From contig JABTBR010000044.1 of assembly GCA_013284265.1 (NCBI GenBank), forward strand, positions 1 through 62,861: 62,861 bases of DNA, given 5' to 3'. Positions 25,683-33,206 of the stretch are shown here, piece after piece. A program made the translations under genes and the position numbers. How positions within the stretch are numbered: the stretch's first letter is position 1; each line of letters starts with the position of its first letter. This DNA comes from Oxalobacteraceae bacterium. Lineage in GTDB: Bacteria > Pseudomonadota > Gammaproteobacteria > Burkholderiales > Burkholderiaceae_D. The notes beneath the pieces were generated by a model that did no database searches, was not told where the DNA came from, and saw only the letters and a program-made list of their open reading frames with translations.

Positions 25683-26244
25683 CGCCGATCAACAGGCCGT
25701 GCAGCCAGAACGCGAACAGGGCCCAGGCCAGCGTGCCCGCCGCGATCGTGGCCACGGTCGCGGCGCCGCTGCCGGCCGGGTAGACCGTGCCATGGGCGCG
25801 GTCGCGCTGGCGCGCCGCGCGGAAGCACAGCACCGACCACAGCAGGAAGCTGCCGAACAGCACCACGTCGGCCAGATTGCCGTTGGCCAGCAGGTGAGCC
25901 AGCGCCCAGACCTTGACGCCCAGGATCATCGGATGGTGCAGGCGCGCCTTGATGCCGTTGCGCGGCACATAGGCGGCCAGTAGAAAAATGAAGGCGATCA
26001 GCGTCAGCAGGCCGGCGCTATGGCGCATCGGCAGCGGCGGCAGCCACAGCACGACGGGCTGCTGGCGCGCCAGGCCGTAGCCCCAGACGATCAGGGCGAA
26101 GCCGGCGATCGACAGCAGCGAATAGATACCCTTCCAGCGCGTCTCGCCATGCCGGCGCAGCATGGCGCCGCGCCAGCCATCGGCAAAGATGCGCAGCGAG
26201 TGCAGTCCGAGAAACATCAGCAAACCCACAATCAGTATCGTCAT
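25663..26244 (-). CDS. NnrU-family integral membrane protein
   Basis: About 193 aa with five to six hydrophobic helices (ILIVGLLMFLGLHSLRIFADGWR at the start, GIYSLLSIAGFALIVWGYGLAR, LLTLIAFIFLLAAYVP, VVLFGSFLLWSVLCFRAARQRDR). The pattern, with the HSLRIF start, KG.YSL, and LHHPM..GVK.WALAHLLANG, is that of NnrU, a family linked to nitric-oxide/nitrite metabolism and fused or related to 15-cis-zeta-carotene isomerase. The frame is open to a TTG at 26295, but the ATG at 26244 starts the first helix correctly. The exact function here is unknown, and no denitrification genes are nearby. Confidence 0.8.
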   Translation of the reverse strand: MTILIVGLLMFLGLHSLRIFADGWRGAMLRRHGETRWKGIYSLLSIAGFALIVWGYGLARQQPVVLWLPPLPMRHSAGLLTLIAFIFLLAAYVPRNGIKARLHHPMILGVKVWALAHLLANGNLADVVLFGSFLLWSVLCFRAARQRDRAHGTVYPAGSGAATVATIAAGTLAWALFAFWLHGLLIGVRPFGG

Positions 26245-26323
26245 CGCCGCCCCGCCATAATGAAGGAGCACCGACGATACATGCAATTTGGGCAAGACGC
26301 AATCGGTGGCGGCTAGCGCCGCG

Positions 26324-26665
26324 TCAGACTTTCTTGACGAACTCGGTCTTCAGGCTCATGGCGCCGAAGCCGTCGATCTTGCAGTCGATATCGTGGTCGC
26401 TGTCGACCAGGCGGATGTTCTTGACCTTGGTGCCCATCTTGACGGTGCCGCCCGAGCCTTTCAGCTTCAGGTCCTTGATGACGGTGACGGTGTCGCCGTC
26501 GGCCAGCAGGTTGCCGGCCGAGTCGCGGTAGACGCGCGCGCCCTCTTCGGCCGCGGCGGCTTCGCCGGCCTTCCATTCATGGGCGCACTCGGGGCAGACA
26601 TACTGGCCGCCGTCCTCGTAGGTATATTCGGATTGGCACTGCGGGCAGGGAGGTAAGGCGCTCAT
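26324..26665 (-). CDS. PhnA/YjdM-type zinc-ribbon protein
   Basis: A 113-aa protein. A zinc ribbon with four cysteines (CPQCQSEYTYEDGGQYVCPEC) occupies residues 7-28. It is followed by the PhnA domain, an SH3-like beta barrel (RDSAGNLLADGDTVTVIKDLKLKG and the terminal IDGFGAMSLKTEFVKKV). Members are often annotated as alkylphosphonate utilisation protein PhnA, though this small form is not a phosphonoacetate hydrolase and its role is unclear. The frame extends upstream, but the ATG at 26665 (MSALPPCPQC) matches the family start. It is divergent from dadA and its riboswitch. Confidence 0.88.
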   Translation of the reverse strand: MSALPPCPQCQSEYTYEDGGQYVCPECAHEWKAGEAAAAEEGARVYRDSAGNLLADGDTVTVIKDLKLKGSGGTVKMGTKVKNIRLVDSDHDIDCKIDGFGAMSLKTEFVKKV

Positions 26666-26748
26666 GTTCGGTTCCAGGTGATGCAGGACTAAGCCTGATG
26701 AAAACCAGCAGTATACAGCCTGGCCGCCCGGCCGGCGGCAAAAAGGGC

Positions 26749-26778
26749 TTGGGAAGCGGCGCCGCTTTGAGGTATGCT
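26749..26778 (+). promoter_or_regulatory. Putative promoter of the riboswitch-dadA transcript
   Basis: TTGGGA (26749-26754) and TATGCT (26773-26778) are separated by 18 nt, placing transcription initiation about 40 nt before the first glycine aptamer. Confidence 0.45.
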
Positions 26779-26828
26779 GTGCGCGCAAGCCGCCAGCCGG
26801 TTTGCGCCCATGGCCACAAGCCATATGC

Positions 26829-27032
26829 GATATCGGGAGAGCCTGCCAACCCAGCCTTCCATTGGACAGCGCCGAAGGAGCAACCGCCCCGGAAACTCTC
26901 AGGCAAAAGGACCGATACCGCTTGTGAACTCTGAAGAGCTGCCGGCATCACGTCGCCCGGCGCACCGAAGGAGCAAACCTGCCGCGCTCACCGCGCGCCC
27001 AGCGGGTGAATCTCTCAGGTCCAGAACAGAGG
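26829..27032 (+). ncRNA. Tandem glycine riboswitch
   Basis: Two glycine aptamers in series. Aptamer 1 (about 26829-26913) has GGGAGAG, the core GCGCCGAAGGAGCAA and GGAAACTCTCAGGCAAAAGGACC. Aptamer 2 (about 26927-27032) repeats ACCGAAGGAGCAA and GTGAATCTCTCAGGTCCAGAACAGAG. These conserved blocks identify the class directly. Closing stem P1 of aptamer 2 is CTCTG (26929-26933) with CAGAG (27027-27031). The riboswitch lies directly before a FAD D-amino-acid dehydrogenase gene, so intracellular glycine should control that enzyme. Confidence 0.95.
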
Positions 27033-27072
27033 GGGTGTCTGTGCACATGGTGTACACGGACCTGACCCTCTG
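27027..27072 (+). promoter_or_regulatory. Expression platform hairpin of the glycine riboswitch
   Basis: CAGAGGG (27027-27033) pairs perfectly with CCCTCTG (27066-27072), with an inner imperfect helix GTGCAC/GTGTAC. The 5' arm includes the bases that close aptamer-2 P1, so the two structures exclude each other. Glycine-stabilised P1 would open this hairpin, predicting an ON switch. ATTTT follows, so the hairpin may act as a weak terminator or block ribosome access. Confidence 0.6.
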
Positions 27073-27092
27073 ACGATTTTGGAACCTGACAC

Positions 27093-28370
27093 ATGAAAAC
27101 CATTGCAGTTATCGGCGGCGGCATCACCGGCGTCACCACCGCCTACGCGCTGGCCAAGCGCGGCTTTAGCGTCACGCTGTACGAGAAAAACCGCTACGCG
27201 GCCATGGAGACCTCCTTCGCCAACGGCGGCCAGCTGTCCGCCTCCAACGCCGAAGTGTGGAACCACTGGTCCACCGTCGTCAAGGGCATGAAGTGGATGC
27301 TGCGCAGCGATGCGCCGCTGCTGGTCAATCCCAAGCCGAGCTGGCACAAGCTGTCCTGGTTTGCCGAGTTCCTGGCCGCCATGCCGCACTACGAAAAGAA
27401 CACCATTGCCACCGCGCGCCTGGCGATCGCCGCGCGCGAGCACCTGTTCGCCTGGGCCGCGGCCGAAGGCATCGCCTACGACCACAAGCGCGTGGGCATC
27501 CTGCACATCTACCGCGACAAGGCCGGCTTCGACACCGCCAGCGGCGTGTCGAAGATGCTGGCGCAGGGCGGCCTGGAACGGCGCCCCGTCACGCCGGCGG
27601 AAATGCGCGCGATCGAACCGACGCTGGCCGGCCACTACTACGGCGGCCACTATACCGAGAGCGACAGCACCGGCGATATCCATAAATTCACCACCGGCCT
27701 GGCGCTGGCGGCGCAGCGCCTGGGCGTGCGGATTCGCTACAGCCAGAATGTCAGCGCGGTTGAAACCTCAGGCCAGCGCGCCCAGGTCACGAGCAGCAGT
27801 GACAACGGCGGCGGCGAAGCCGACGGCGCCAGCGACAGCTGCAACTACGATGCCGTGGTGATCTGCGCCGGCACCGCCAGCCGCGCCCTGGCCGCCAAGC
27901 TGGGCGACCATGTGAATGTGTACCCGGTCAAAGGCTATTCGATCACCGTCAACCTCGATGCGGCCAGCCAGGCCGCCGCGCCGAATGTGAGCTTGCTGGA
28001 CGACGCCACCAAGCTGGTGTCGAGCCGGCTGGGACCGGACCGCTTCCGCGTGGCCGGCACGGCCGAGTTCAATGGCTTTAACCGCGACATCCGCGCCGAC
28101 CGCATCGCCCCCATCGTCGACTGGGTGCATCAATGCTTCCCCGGCGTGAGCACGCGCAGCGTGGTGCCCTGGGCCGGACTGCGGCCGATGATGCCGGACC
28201 TGATGCCGCGCGTCGGCCGCGGCAAGGCGCCCTGCGTGTTCTACAACACCGGGCACGGCCACCTGGGCTGGACGCTGTCGGCGGCGACCGCCGATATGAT
28301 AGGCGACGTGGTGCTGCAGGCGCTGGGCAAGCCGGCCGTTGCGGTGCAGGCGGCGGTGGAGTTCGCCTAA
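27093..28370 (+). CDS. dadA: FAD-dependent D-amino-acid dehydrogenase (DadA-type), glycine-riboswitch controlled
   Basis: A 425-aa flavoprotein of the DAO/DadA family. The Rossmann dinucleotide-binding motif is IGGGITGV at residues 6-13. Family blocks include ETSFANGGQLSASNAEVWNHWSTVVKGMKWM, LPVKGYSI-like YPVKGYSIT and the C-terminal PNLFYNTGHGHLGWT-like FYNTGHGHLGWTLS. DadA deaminates D-amino acids, mainly D-alanine, to keto acids and passes electrons to the respiratory chain at the inner membrane. Control by a tandem glycine riboswitch suggests that this version helps dispose of glycine or responds to it, which is an inference. The gene is alone; a palindromic repeat begins 30 bp after its stop. 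Confidence 0.9.
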   Translation: MKTIAVIGGGITGVTTAYALAKRGFSVTLYEKNRYAAMETSFANGGQLSASNAEVWNHWSTVVKGMKWMLRSDAPLLVNPKPSWHKLSWFAEFLAAMPHYEKNTIATARLAIAAREHLFAWAAAEGIAYDHKRVGILHIYRDKAGFDTASGVSKMLAQGGLERRPVTPAEMRAIEPTLAGHYYGGHYTESDSTGDIHKFTTGLALAAQRLGVRIRYSQNVSAVETSGQRAQVTSSSDNGGGEADGASDSCNYDAVVICAGTASRALAAKLGDHVNVYPVKGYSITVNLDAASQAAAPNVSLLDDATKLVSSRLGPDRFRVAGTAEFNGFNRDIRADRIAPIVDWVHQCFPGVSTRSVVPWAGLRPMMPDLMPRVGRGKAPCVFYNTGHGHLGWTLSAATADMIGDVVLQALGKPAVAVQAAVEFA

Positions 28371-28399
28371 TCAGCCGGCGGGCCGCTGTCCTTCGCAAA

Positions 28400-28464
28400 A
28401 AACCCACGGCGTAACCCTGGGGTCTGACCCGTCGGGTCAGACCCCGGCTCTTTGCCTTGGGTTC
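28400..28464. repeat. Dispersed palindromic element, copy A
   Basis: Outer arm AAACCCACGGC (28400-28410) faces the imperfect arm GCCTTGGGTTC (28454-28464). The nested perfect 12-bp inverted repeat is GGGGTCTGACCC (28419-28430) / GGGTCAGACCCC (28434-28445) with loop GTC. It lies between dadA and the convergent isomerase gene. Confidence 0.9.
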
Positions 28465-28472
28465 TAAGCGGG

Positions 28473-29111
28473 TCACCGGCGCGTTGACTTTGATCCCTTA
28501 ACCGCCCAGGCCAGCGCATCTTCCAGGCGGTCATCCCCCCAGAACATCTCCTCGCCCACAAAGAAAGTGGGCGCGCCGAACACGCCGCGCTGCTGCGCCT
28601 GCGCGGTCTGCTCGCGCAGCCGGCTCTTGTTCGGCTCCTCCGCGGCCCGCACCAGCAGCACCGCCGGATCGTCCACCAGCCCGCGCAAGGCGCGCAGCAC
28701 GTTCTTCGGATCGTTGATGTCCACATCCTCGACAAAATTCTGCCGCATCACCGCCTGGCAAAACGCTTCCATCCACGGCTGATCCTGCGCCAGCGTGGCT
28801 ACCCGCATCGGCAGCATCGAGGCGCGCGGGAATTGCGTGGGCCGCTGGTGCGCCAGGCCATGTTTGTCGGCCTGGCGCGCCCAGTCCTTCCATACATAGC
28901 GGCCCTTCTGCTCCTGCAGCACAAAGGGCGAATTGTTCCAGCCCATGTCGCGGAAAATCGGCCCCAGCAGCAAGGGCCGCCACCGCACCCTCACCCTGGC
29001 CGCACGCGCCAGCGCGCCTATGCGCATCACGCTCAGGTAGCTGTAGTTGCTGGCGAACTCGAATAAAAATTCCATTTCGGGCCAGTCGGGGCCCTCGCTG
29101 ACGCTGTCCAT
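28473..29111 (-). CDS. 2-hydroxychromene-2-carboxylate isomerase family protein (DsbA-like fold)
   Basis: A 212-aa thioredoxin-fold protein of the HCCA isomerase/kappa-GST group. The N-terminal FEFASNYSYLSVMRIGALAR carries the usual glutathione-contact serine region in place of the DsbA CxxC. The C-terminal GVFGAPTFFVGEEMFWGDDRLE is the family's cis-Pro motif and signature. In naphthalene pathways this enzyme isomerises hydroxychromene carboxylate with glutathione, but no naphthalene genes are nearby, so the substrate is unknown. AAGG stands 5 nt before the ATG at 29111; ATG at 29075 is an alternative. Confidence 0.87.
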   Translation of the reverse strand: MDSVSEGPDWPEMEFLFEFASNYSYLSVMRIGALARAARVRVRWRPLLLGPIFRDMGWNNSPFVLQEQKGRYVWKDWARQADKHGLAHQRPTQFPRASMLPMRVATLAQDQPWMEAFCQAVMRQNFVEDVDINDPKNVLRALRGLVDDPAVLLVRAAEEPNKSRLREQTAQAQQRGVFGAPTFFVGEEMFWGDDRLEDALAWAVKGSKSTRR

Positions 29112-29199
29112 AGACGCCTTTCCCGGAAGTTAAAGAACTTCACGCCATCTTACCCTTACGGCAAAAAACCGATGTGTCTGTCATTTATTCCACATGCGT

Positions 29200-29210
29200 A
29201 GTAATATACT
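29200..29210. promoter_or_regulatory. Possible MarR operator
   Basis: AGTA-ATA-TACT, a small palindrome, lies in the AT-rich gap 33 nt before the marR start and overlaps a plausible -10 box. It is a candidate autoregulatory site. Confidence 0.3.
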
Positions 29211-29242
29211 CCGCATATGAAATACTTCCGCATCGAGGCGCT

Positions 29243-29686
29243 ATGAAACCCAGACTGTTCCACCTGATCGCCCAGGCCCGTCAAAACCTGTTCCGCGGCG
29301 CCGACCGCGTGTTTACCGAGTCGCTGGACGTGTCCGGCACCCAGGTCGTGGCCCTGTTCGCCATCAAGGAAAACCCCGGCTGCCTGCTCAAGGACCTGGC
29401 CCAGGTGCTGCAACTGCAGAACTCCGCCATCACCGGCCTGGTCACGCGCATGGAAGACAATGGCCTGATCGTCAAAACTCCCTGCGCGGCGGATGGCCGC
29501 GCCAGCCGCCTGAGCATCAGCGACGCCGGCGCGGGCGTCGTCGCCAGCGCCCAGCCCCTGCTCAAGTCGATCAACGCCCAGCTGCTCAAGGGTTTCACCG
29601 AACAGGAAGTGGACACCATCGCGCGCTTCCTGCGCCACGCCATCGAAATCGACTTTCAGCGCCCGCCCAGCCCGCCATCGGACTGA
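29243..29686 (+). CDS. MarR-family transcriptional regulator
   Basis: A 147-aa MarR-type winged-helix regulator. The recognition region is LLKDLAQVLQLQNSAITGLVTRMEDNGLI (about residues 50-78), followed by the wing VKTPCAADGRASRLSISDAG. These regulators bind small aromatic or phenolic ligands and usually repress nearby genes. The frame is open to a GTG at 29174, but the ATG at 29243 matches the usual N-terminus. It lies 36 bp before an alpha/beta hydrolase gene and is probably cotranscribed with it, so control of that hydrolase is likely. Confidence 0.87.
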   Translation: MKPRLFHLIAQARQNLFRGADRVFTESLDVSGTQVVALFAIKENPGCLLKDLAQVLQLQNSAITGLVTRMEDNGLIVKTPCAADGRASRLSISDAGAGVVASAQPLLKSINAQLLKGFTEQEVDTIARFLRHAIEIDFQRPPSPPSD

Positions 29687-29722
29687 GCATCCCTTCCCCA
29701 GTCATCCCACCGGAACCCCGCC

Positions 29723-30580
29723 ATGCTCCCTTTTGAACAGCAGGACATCCCCGTCGCCAGCGGCGAAAGCATCACCGCCCGCTTCTTCCCACCGGTCGGC
29801 GCGGTGCGCGGCATGGTGCTGGTGGTGCCCGGCATCGCCATCCCGCAGACTTATTACGCCGCCTTCGCCGGCTGGCTGGCGCGCCAGGGCTTTCTGGTGG
29901 CCACCTTCGACTATCGCGGCATCGGCCTGTCGCTGCGCGGCGACCTGCGCCAGGTCGACACCGACCTGCTGGGCTGGGCCGCGGTCGATTGCGCCGCCAT
30001 GGTCAGCGCGCTCGATGAACGCGCGCCGGAACTGCCGCTGCTATGGATAGGCCATAGCCTGGGCGGCCAGATCCTGCCGATGGTGCCCAACCATGCGCGG
30101 GTGGACAAGATGCTGACGATCGCCACCGGCAGCGGTTACTGGCGCGAGAACTCCCCTGCGCTCAAGCGCATCGTCTGGTGGATGTGGTATGTGGCGGTGC
30201 CGCTGTCGGTGCCGCTGTTCGGCTACTTCCCCGGCAAGCTGCTGCGCATGGTGGGCGACCTGCCGCGCGGCGTGATCCGCCAGTGGCGCCAGTGGTGCCT
30301 GAACCGCGACTATCTGCTGGGAGTGGAAGGCCAGCCGGTGCGCGAGCGCTATCTGGCGATGACGCTGCCGATCGTGTCGCTATCGTTTACCGACGACGAG
30401 TTCATGTCGGCGCGCAATACCGAATCGATCCACGGCTTCTTCGCCAATGCGCCGCGCACGATGCGGCGCATCGCCCCGGCGGACATGGGCGTGAAACGGA
30501 TCGGACATTTTGGATTTTTTAAAGCGGGAAGCGAGCAGACGCTCTGGCAGCCATTGCTGCTGCCAGAACTGTCGCTGTGA
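29723..30580 (+). CDS. Alpha/beta-hydrolase
   Basis: A 285-aa serine hydrolase of the alpha/beta fold. The nucleophile is Ser112 in the elbow GHSLGGQ, the oxyanion region VVPGIAIPQTYY, an acid probably in FTDDEFM and a C-terminal His in KRIGHFGFF. There is no signal peptide. Sequence resembles the hypothetical 'serine aminopeptidase S33/YheT-like' hydrolases with no assigned substrate. It follows marR by 36 bp. Its stop codon directly abuts the stop of the convergent gene at 30581 with no spacer. Confidence 0.82.
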   Translation: MLPFEQQDIPVASGESITARFFPPVGAVRGMVLVVPGIAIPQTYYAAFAGWLARQGFLVATFDYRGIGLSLRGDLRQVDTDLLGWAAVDCAAMVSALDERAPELPLLWIGHSLGGQILPMVPNHARVDKMLTIATGSGYWRENSPALKRIVWWMWYVAVPLSVPLFGYFPGKLLRMVGDLPRGVIRQWRQWCLNRDYLLGVEGQPVRERYLAMTLPIVSLSFTDDEFMSARNTESIHGFFANAPRTMRRIAPADMGVKRIGHFGFFKAGSEQTLWQPLLLPELSL

Positions 30581-31183
30581 TTACTCTGCCTGGGCGGAGG
30601 TGGTGACCAGGCCGTAGGCGCGGTTCACTTCGGTCAGCGTGAAGGCCGATGGTGCGTCGGCCCGGGCGGCCACGGCATGCTCGGTGCTGCGATAGGTGAG
30701 CGGCAGCAGATAGTGGCGCCGTTCGTCTTCGCTGACCTTGCCGTCGCGGTTGGCGTCGGCCGCGCGCTCTTCCTTGCTCGGCGCGGGCGGACCCGGCTCC
30801 TTGTTGAGCTGGATTGGCGGGCTCGCTTCGGCGTTGGGAGTGACTTCGCCATCGTTCTGGGCCGGACCGAAACGCAGCTGGAAAGCCTGGGTTTCGGGAC
30901 GGTTGGCCAGCTTGGTCAGTCCGTCATCGAACTGCTGCAGCGCGATCTGTTCGGCGCTGGCGGGCTTGGGCGAGGACAGCCCCGCAACGGCGGGCGTCGC
31001 GGACGGCTTGGACGGCGCCAGTTCGGTGAGCGACGGTGCGCTGACGCTGGATTGGAGGAAGCTGATGGCACGTGCTTCGGCCTCCGGCTCATCGGTGCGT
31101 TGCGCTTGCTTGGGTGCGGGTTCGTTATGCTTTGCGGCGACGATCGCGGCCGCAACGTCTGAACCACCGATTGCATTTACCAT
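30581..31183 (-). CDS. Hypothetical protein with one EF-hand-like calcium loop
   Basis: A 200-aa low-complexity, Pro/Ala/Glu-rich protein without a signal peptide. Residues around 146-157 read DANRDGKVSEDE, a canonical 12-residue EF-hand loop with Asp, Asn and Asp at positions 1, 3, 5 and Glu at 12. Only one loop is visible, as in dockerin-like or calerythrin-like single EF hands. GGAG precedes the ATG by 5 nt. It is tail-to-tail with the alpha/beta hydrolase with zero spacing. Function unknown. Confidence 0.6.
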   Translation of the reverse strand: MVNAIGGSDVAAAIVAAKHNEPAPKQAQRTDEPEAEARAISFLQSSVSAPSLTELAPSKPSATPAVAGLSSPKPASAEQIALQQFDDGLTKLANRPETQAFQLRFGPAQNDGEVTPNAEASPPIQLNKEPGPPAPSKEERAADANRDGKVSEDERRHYLLPLTYRSTEHAVAARADAPSAFTLTEVNRAYGLVTTSAQAE

Positions 31184-31583
31184 AGGGACTCCATCTCAAT
31201 GACGGCACGGCTAACCGCATTACTGCCAGTCTGTCTTGCCACCGGGGCCCCGGGTCGGGGCAGGCACCGCTTTACATATTGCTGAATTGTAGCAGTGTTT
31301 TGAGGCAATCCCTAAAAATGCGTGCCAGAGCACCACAATTTAGATGATTTTAAGCAATTTTAAGAGCAATGTTTATTGTCACACAAGATCAATTGCGGAC
31401 GCATGCCAGACAAACTTATGTTTTAGAAATGCTTGCCGTCCCGACGTTTTATATTAACAACAACTATAGCAAGTATACGGCTCTATTTGTGACGCCGGGG
31501 TCGGGAAATGTTACCATTTGACAAATTAGAATATCGACAACAGCTTTCCCTTCCGCTTCACCACCCTTACCCTGGAAACCGCG
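31184..31583. other. AT-rich divergent intergenic region (400 bp)
   Basis: There is no gene here. The region is clearly more AT-rich than its surroundings and contains several T/A tracts. TTGACA lies at about 31516-31521, about 65 nt before the PEP-CTERM gene, and a GGGGCCCC-type palindrome lies near 31242-31252 close to the EF-hand gene. It is likely to hold promoters for both flanking genes. Confidence 0.55.
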
Positions 31584-32471
31584 ATGAAACCTATGCCTCC
31601 GATGACGCCCCTGCTGCTTGCCACCTTGCTGAGCTGCGCCCTGCCAGCGCATGCCGCGACCACCGTGTACGCCACCTATACCGGCTCGCAACTGGGCGTC
31701 ACCGAGCGCACCGAGTCGCTGAGCCAAACCCTTTCATTCGCCACCGGCGTGAGCGCCAGCGGCATCGCGCTGGGCGTGAGCAATGACCTGTACATCGCGG
31801 CGGGCAATCAGCTGATCAACTACGGCACCAACGGTACGCTGATCAACACTATGACCTTCCCCGACCCGAGCATCAACTACACCGACGTCGATGTCGGCGG
31901 CGGCCATGTGGTGGCGTCGTACAATGGTTCGCAACAAGGCTTCACGGTGCGCGACTATGCGCTCAACCAAAGCAATGCGGTCGGCACCGGTTTCAATATC
32001 AGCGGCATCGCCGCCGGCATCAATGACCACGTCTACCTCGCCTCCGGCAATCACCTGTACGACTACCTGAGCAACGGCACCCAGGTCTTCAACATGACCT
32101 TCCCCGATGCCGGCATCAACTACACCGATATCGACTACGGCAACAACATGCTGGTTGCATCCTATACCGGCGCGCAACAAGGCGTGACCCTGCGCGACCT
32201 GGCGCTGAACCAGAACAGTTCTTTCTCGGTCGGCTTCAACATCGACAGTCTGGCACTGGGCAATAACAACGATGTGTTCCTGACCTCGGGCAATCACATC
32301 TACAACTACACGCTGGGCGGCGTACAGATTACCGACATGACCTTCCCTGACAGCGCTATTCAATATACCGGCATTGCCGTGACGACCCCGGTACCGGAGC
32401 CGGAATCGATCGCCATGCTGCTGGCCGGCCTGGGCATGCTGGCCTGGCGCAGCCGCCGCCGCGCCGCCTAA
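31584..32471 (+). CDS. PEP-CTERM exported protein with three internal repeats
   Basis: A 295-aa exported protein. The signal peptide ends near PAHA (residue 24). The C-terminus has the exosortase recognition signal VPEPES, one transmembrane helix (IAMLLAGLGMLAW) and an RSRRRAA basic tail, so it is processed by the PEP-CTERM/exosortase system and probably released to the surface or matrix. The body is made of three repeats of about 68 residues, each carrying SYTGxQQGxTxRDxALNQ, GFNI and NMTFPDxxINYTDIDYG, likely blades of a beta-propeller. Function unknown. A strong terminator follows at 32492. Confidence 0.85.
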   Translation: MKPMPPMTPLLLATLLSCALPAHAATTVYATYTGSQLGVTERTESLSQTLSFATGVSASGIALGVSNDLYIAAGNQLINYGTNGTLINTMTFPDPSINYTDVDVGGGHVVASYNGSQQGFTVRDYALNQSNAVGTGFNISGIAAGINDHVYLASGNHLYDYLSNGTQVFNMTFPDAGINYTDIDYGNNMLVASYTGAQQGVTLRDLALNQNSSFSVGFNIDSLALGNNNDVFLTSGNHIYNYTLGGVQITDMTFPDSAIQYTGIAVTTPVPEPESIAMLLAGLGMLAWRSRRRAA

Positions 32472-32491
32472 GCCGAAGCTCGCGCTCGCAC

Positions 32492-32519
32492 AAAAGGACG
32501 CCATGGCGTCCTTTTTTTT
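32492..32519 (+). terminator. Rho-independent terminator of the repeat-containing PEP-CTERM gene
   Basis: The perfect stem AAAAGGACGCC (32492-32502) / GGCGTCCTTTT (32505-32515) runs into eight T (32512-32519). It lies 20 bp past the stop. Confidence 0.92.
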
Positions 32520-32642
32520 CCACTTGAGCAAATCAACGCTCTCCACTGTGACTATCGCTGATACGCGGTGCGCTCCAACTGGGATTGAGGCCGGCGCCGG
32601 AGCGCTTGAATGGCGGTGCCGAGGCAAGCCGGTGATGCTGTA

Positions 32643-33206
32643 TTAACGCGGCGCCTCCGCCGCGCGCGCCTGGACGATGCCCTGGCGCTGCTGCTCGATA
32701 CGGCGGATCTTCTCCTCCACCTTGGCGATTTCCACGGCAGGAATGCCGGCCGCGCGGGCGCGTTCGACGTCGGCGCGCAGGCGCGGAATCTCCTGGTCGG
32801 CGGCGGCGGCGAAGGCCGTCAACAGGCGCGCATGCTGGCTGCGCTCGTACTCGCGGTAGGCTTGCGGGTCGGCCAATTGTTCCGCGCTGGGCGCGATGCG
32901 CTGCTCCTTGTCACGCTGAACCGGCGGCGCGCGCGGGTCGCCGTTTTCGCGCGCCTCGGCCATGCTGAGCCAGGCCGAGGATCGGTCGTCGACCGGCAGC
33001 AAGGGCACGCGTTTCAGTTCATCCTGCGCCGGTGCCGCCGCCTGGCCTTGCGCGGCGGCGGCCGCCAGGTCGGACCATGGCGCCAGCGGGCCGGGGGATG
33101 CGGCTTGCGTGGCCGCCTCCTCCATCTGGGCTGGCCCTTCCGGCCATATCAGCCAGCTTCCAAGCGCGATCATGCCCACGCAGGCAATGACGGCAAGCCC
33201 TTTCAT
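32643..33206 (-). CDS. Small exported helical protein of the phospholipase/foldase operon
   Basis: A 187-aa protein of no known family. One N-terminal hydrophobic segment (GLAVIACVGMIALGSWLIW) anchors or exports it. A Pro/Ala-rich linker follows. The C-terminal 90 residues are strongly charged and helical (LTAFAAAADQEIPRLRADVERARAAG and VAKVEEKIRRIEQQRQ-like pattern), suggesting a coiled coil. This recalls lipase-specific foldase anchors in layout only. Its ATG overlaps the stop of the parvulin gene by 4 bp, so it is the third gene of the phospholipase C-like operon and probably acts with it. Confidence 0.65.
   Translation of the reverse strand: MKGLAVIACVGMIALGSWLIWPEGPAQMEEAATQAASPGPLAPWSDLAAAAAQGQAAAPAQDELKRVPLLPVDDRSSAWLSMAEARENGDPRAPPVQRDKEQRIAPSAEQLADPQAYREYERSQHARLLTAFAAAADQEIPRLRADVERARAAGIPAVEIAKVEEKIRRIEQQRQGIVQARAAEAPR

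Noticed and set aside
26324..26665. Phosphonoacetate hydrolase function for the PhnA-like protein
   Set aside because: The small zinc-ribbon protein shares only the name with the hydrolase PhnA and lacks its metal-binding catalytic residues.
28400..28464. Simple rho-independent terminator of dadA
   Set aside because: The same 65-67-bp sequence recurs at several unrelated places with long terminal inverted repeats, so it is a dispersed element first. A terminator effect remains possible.
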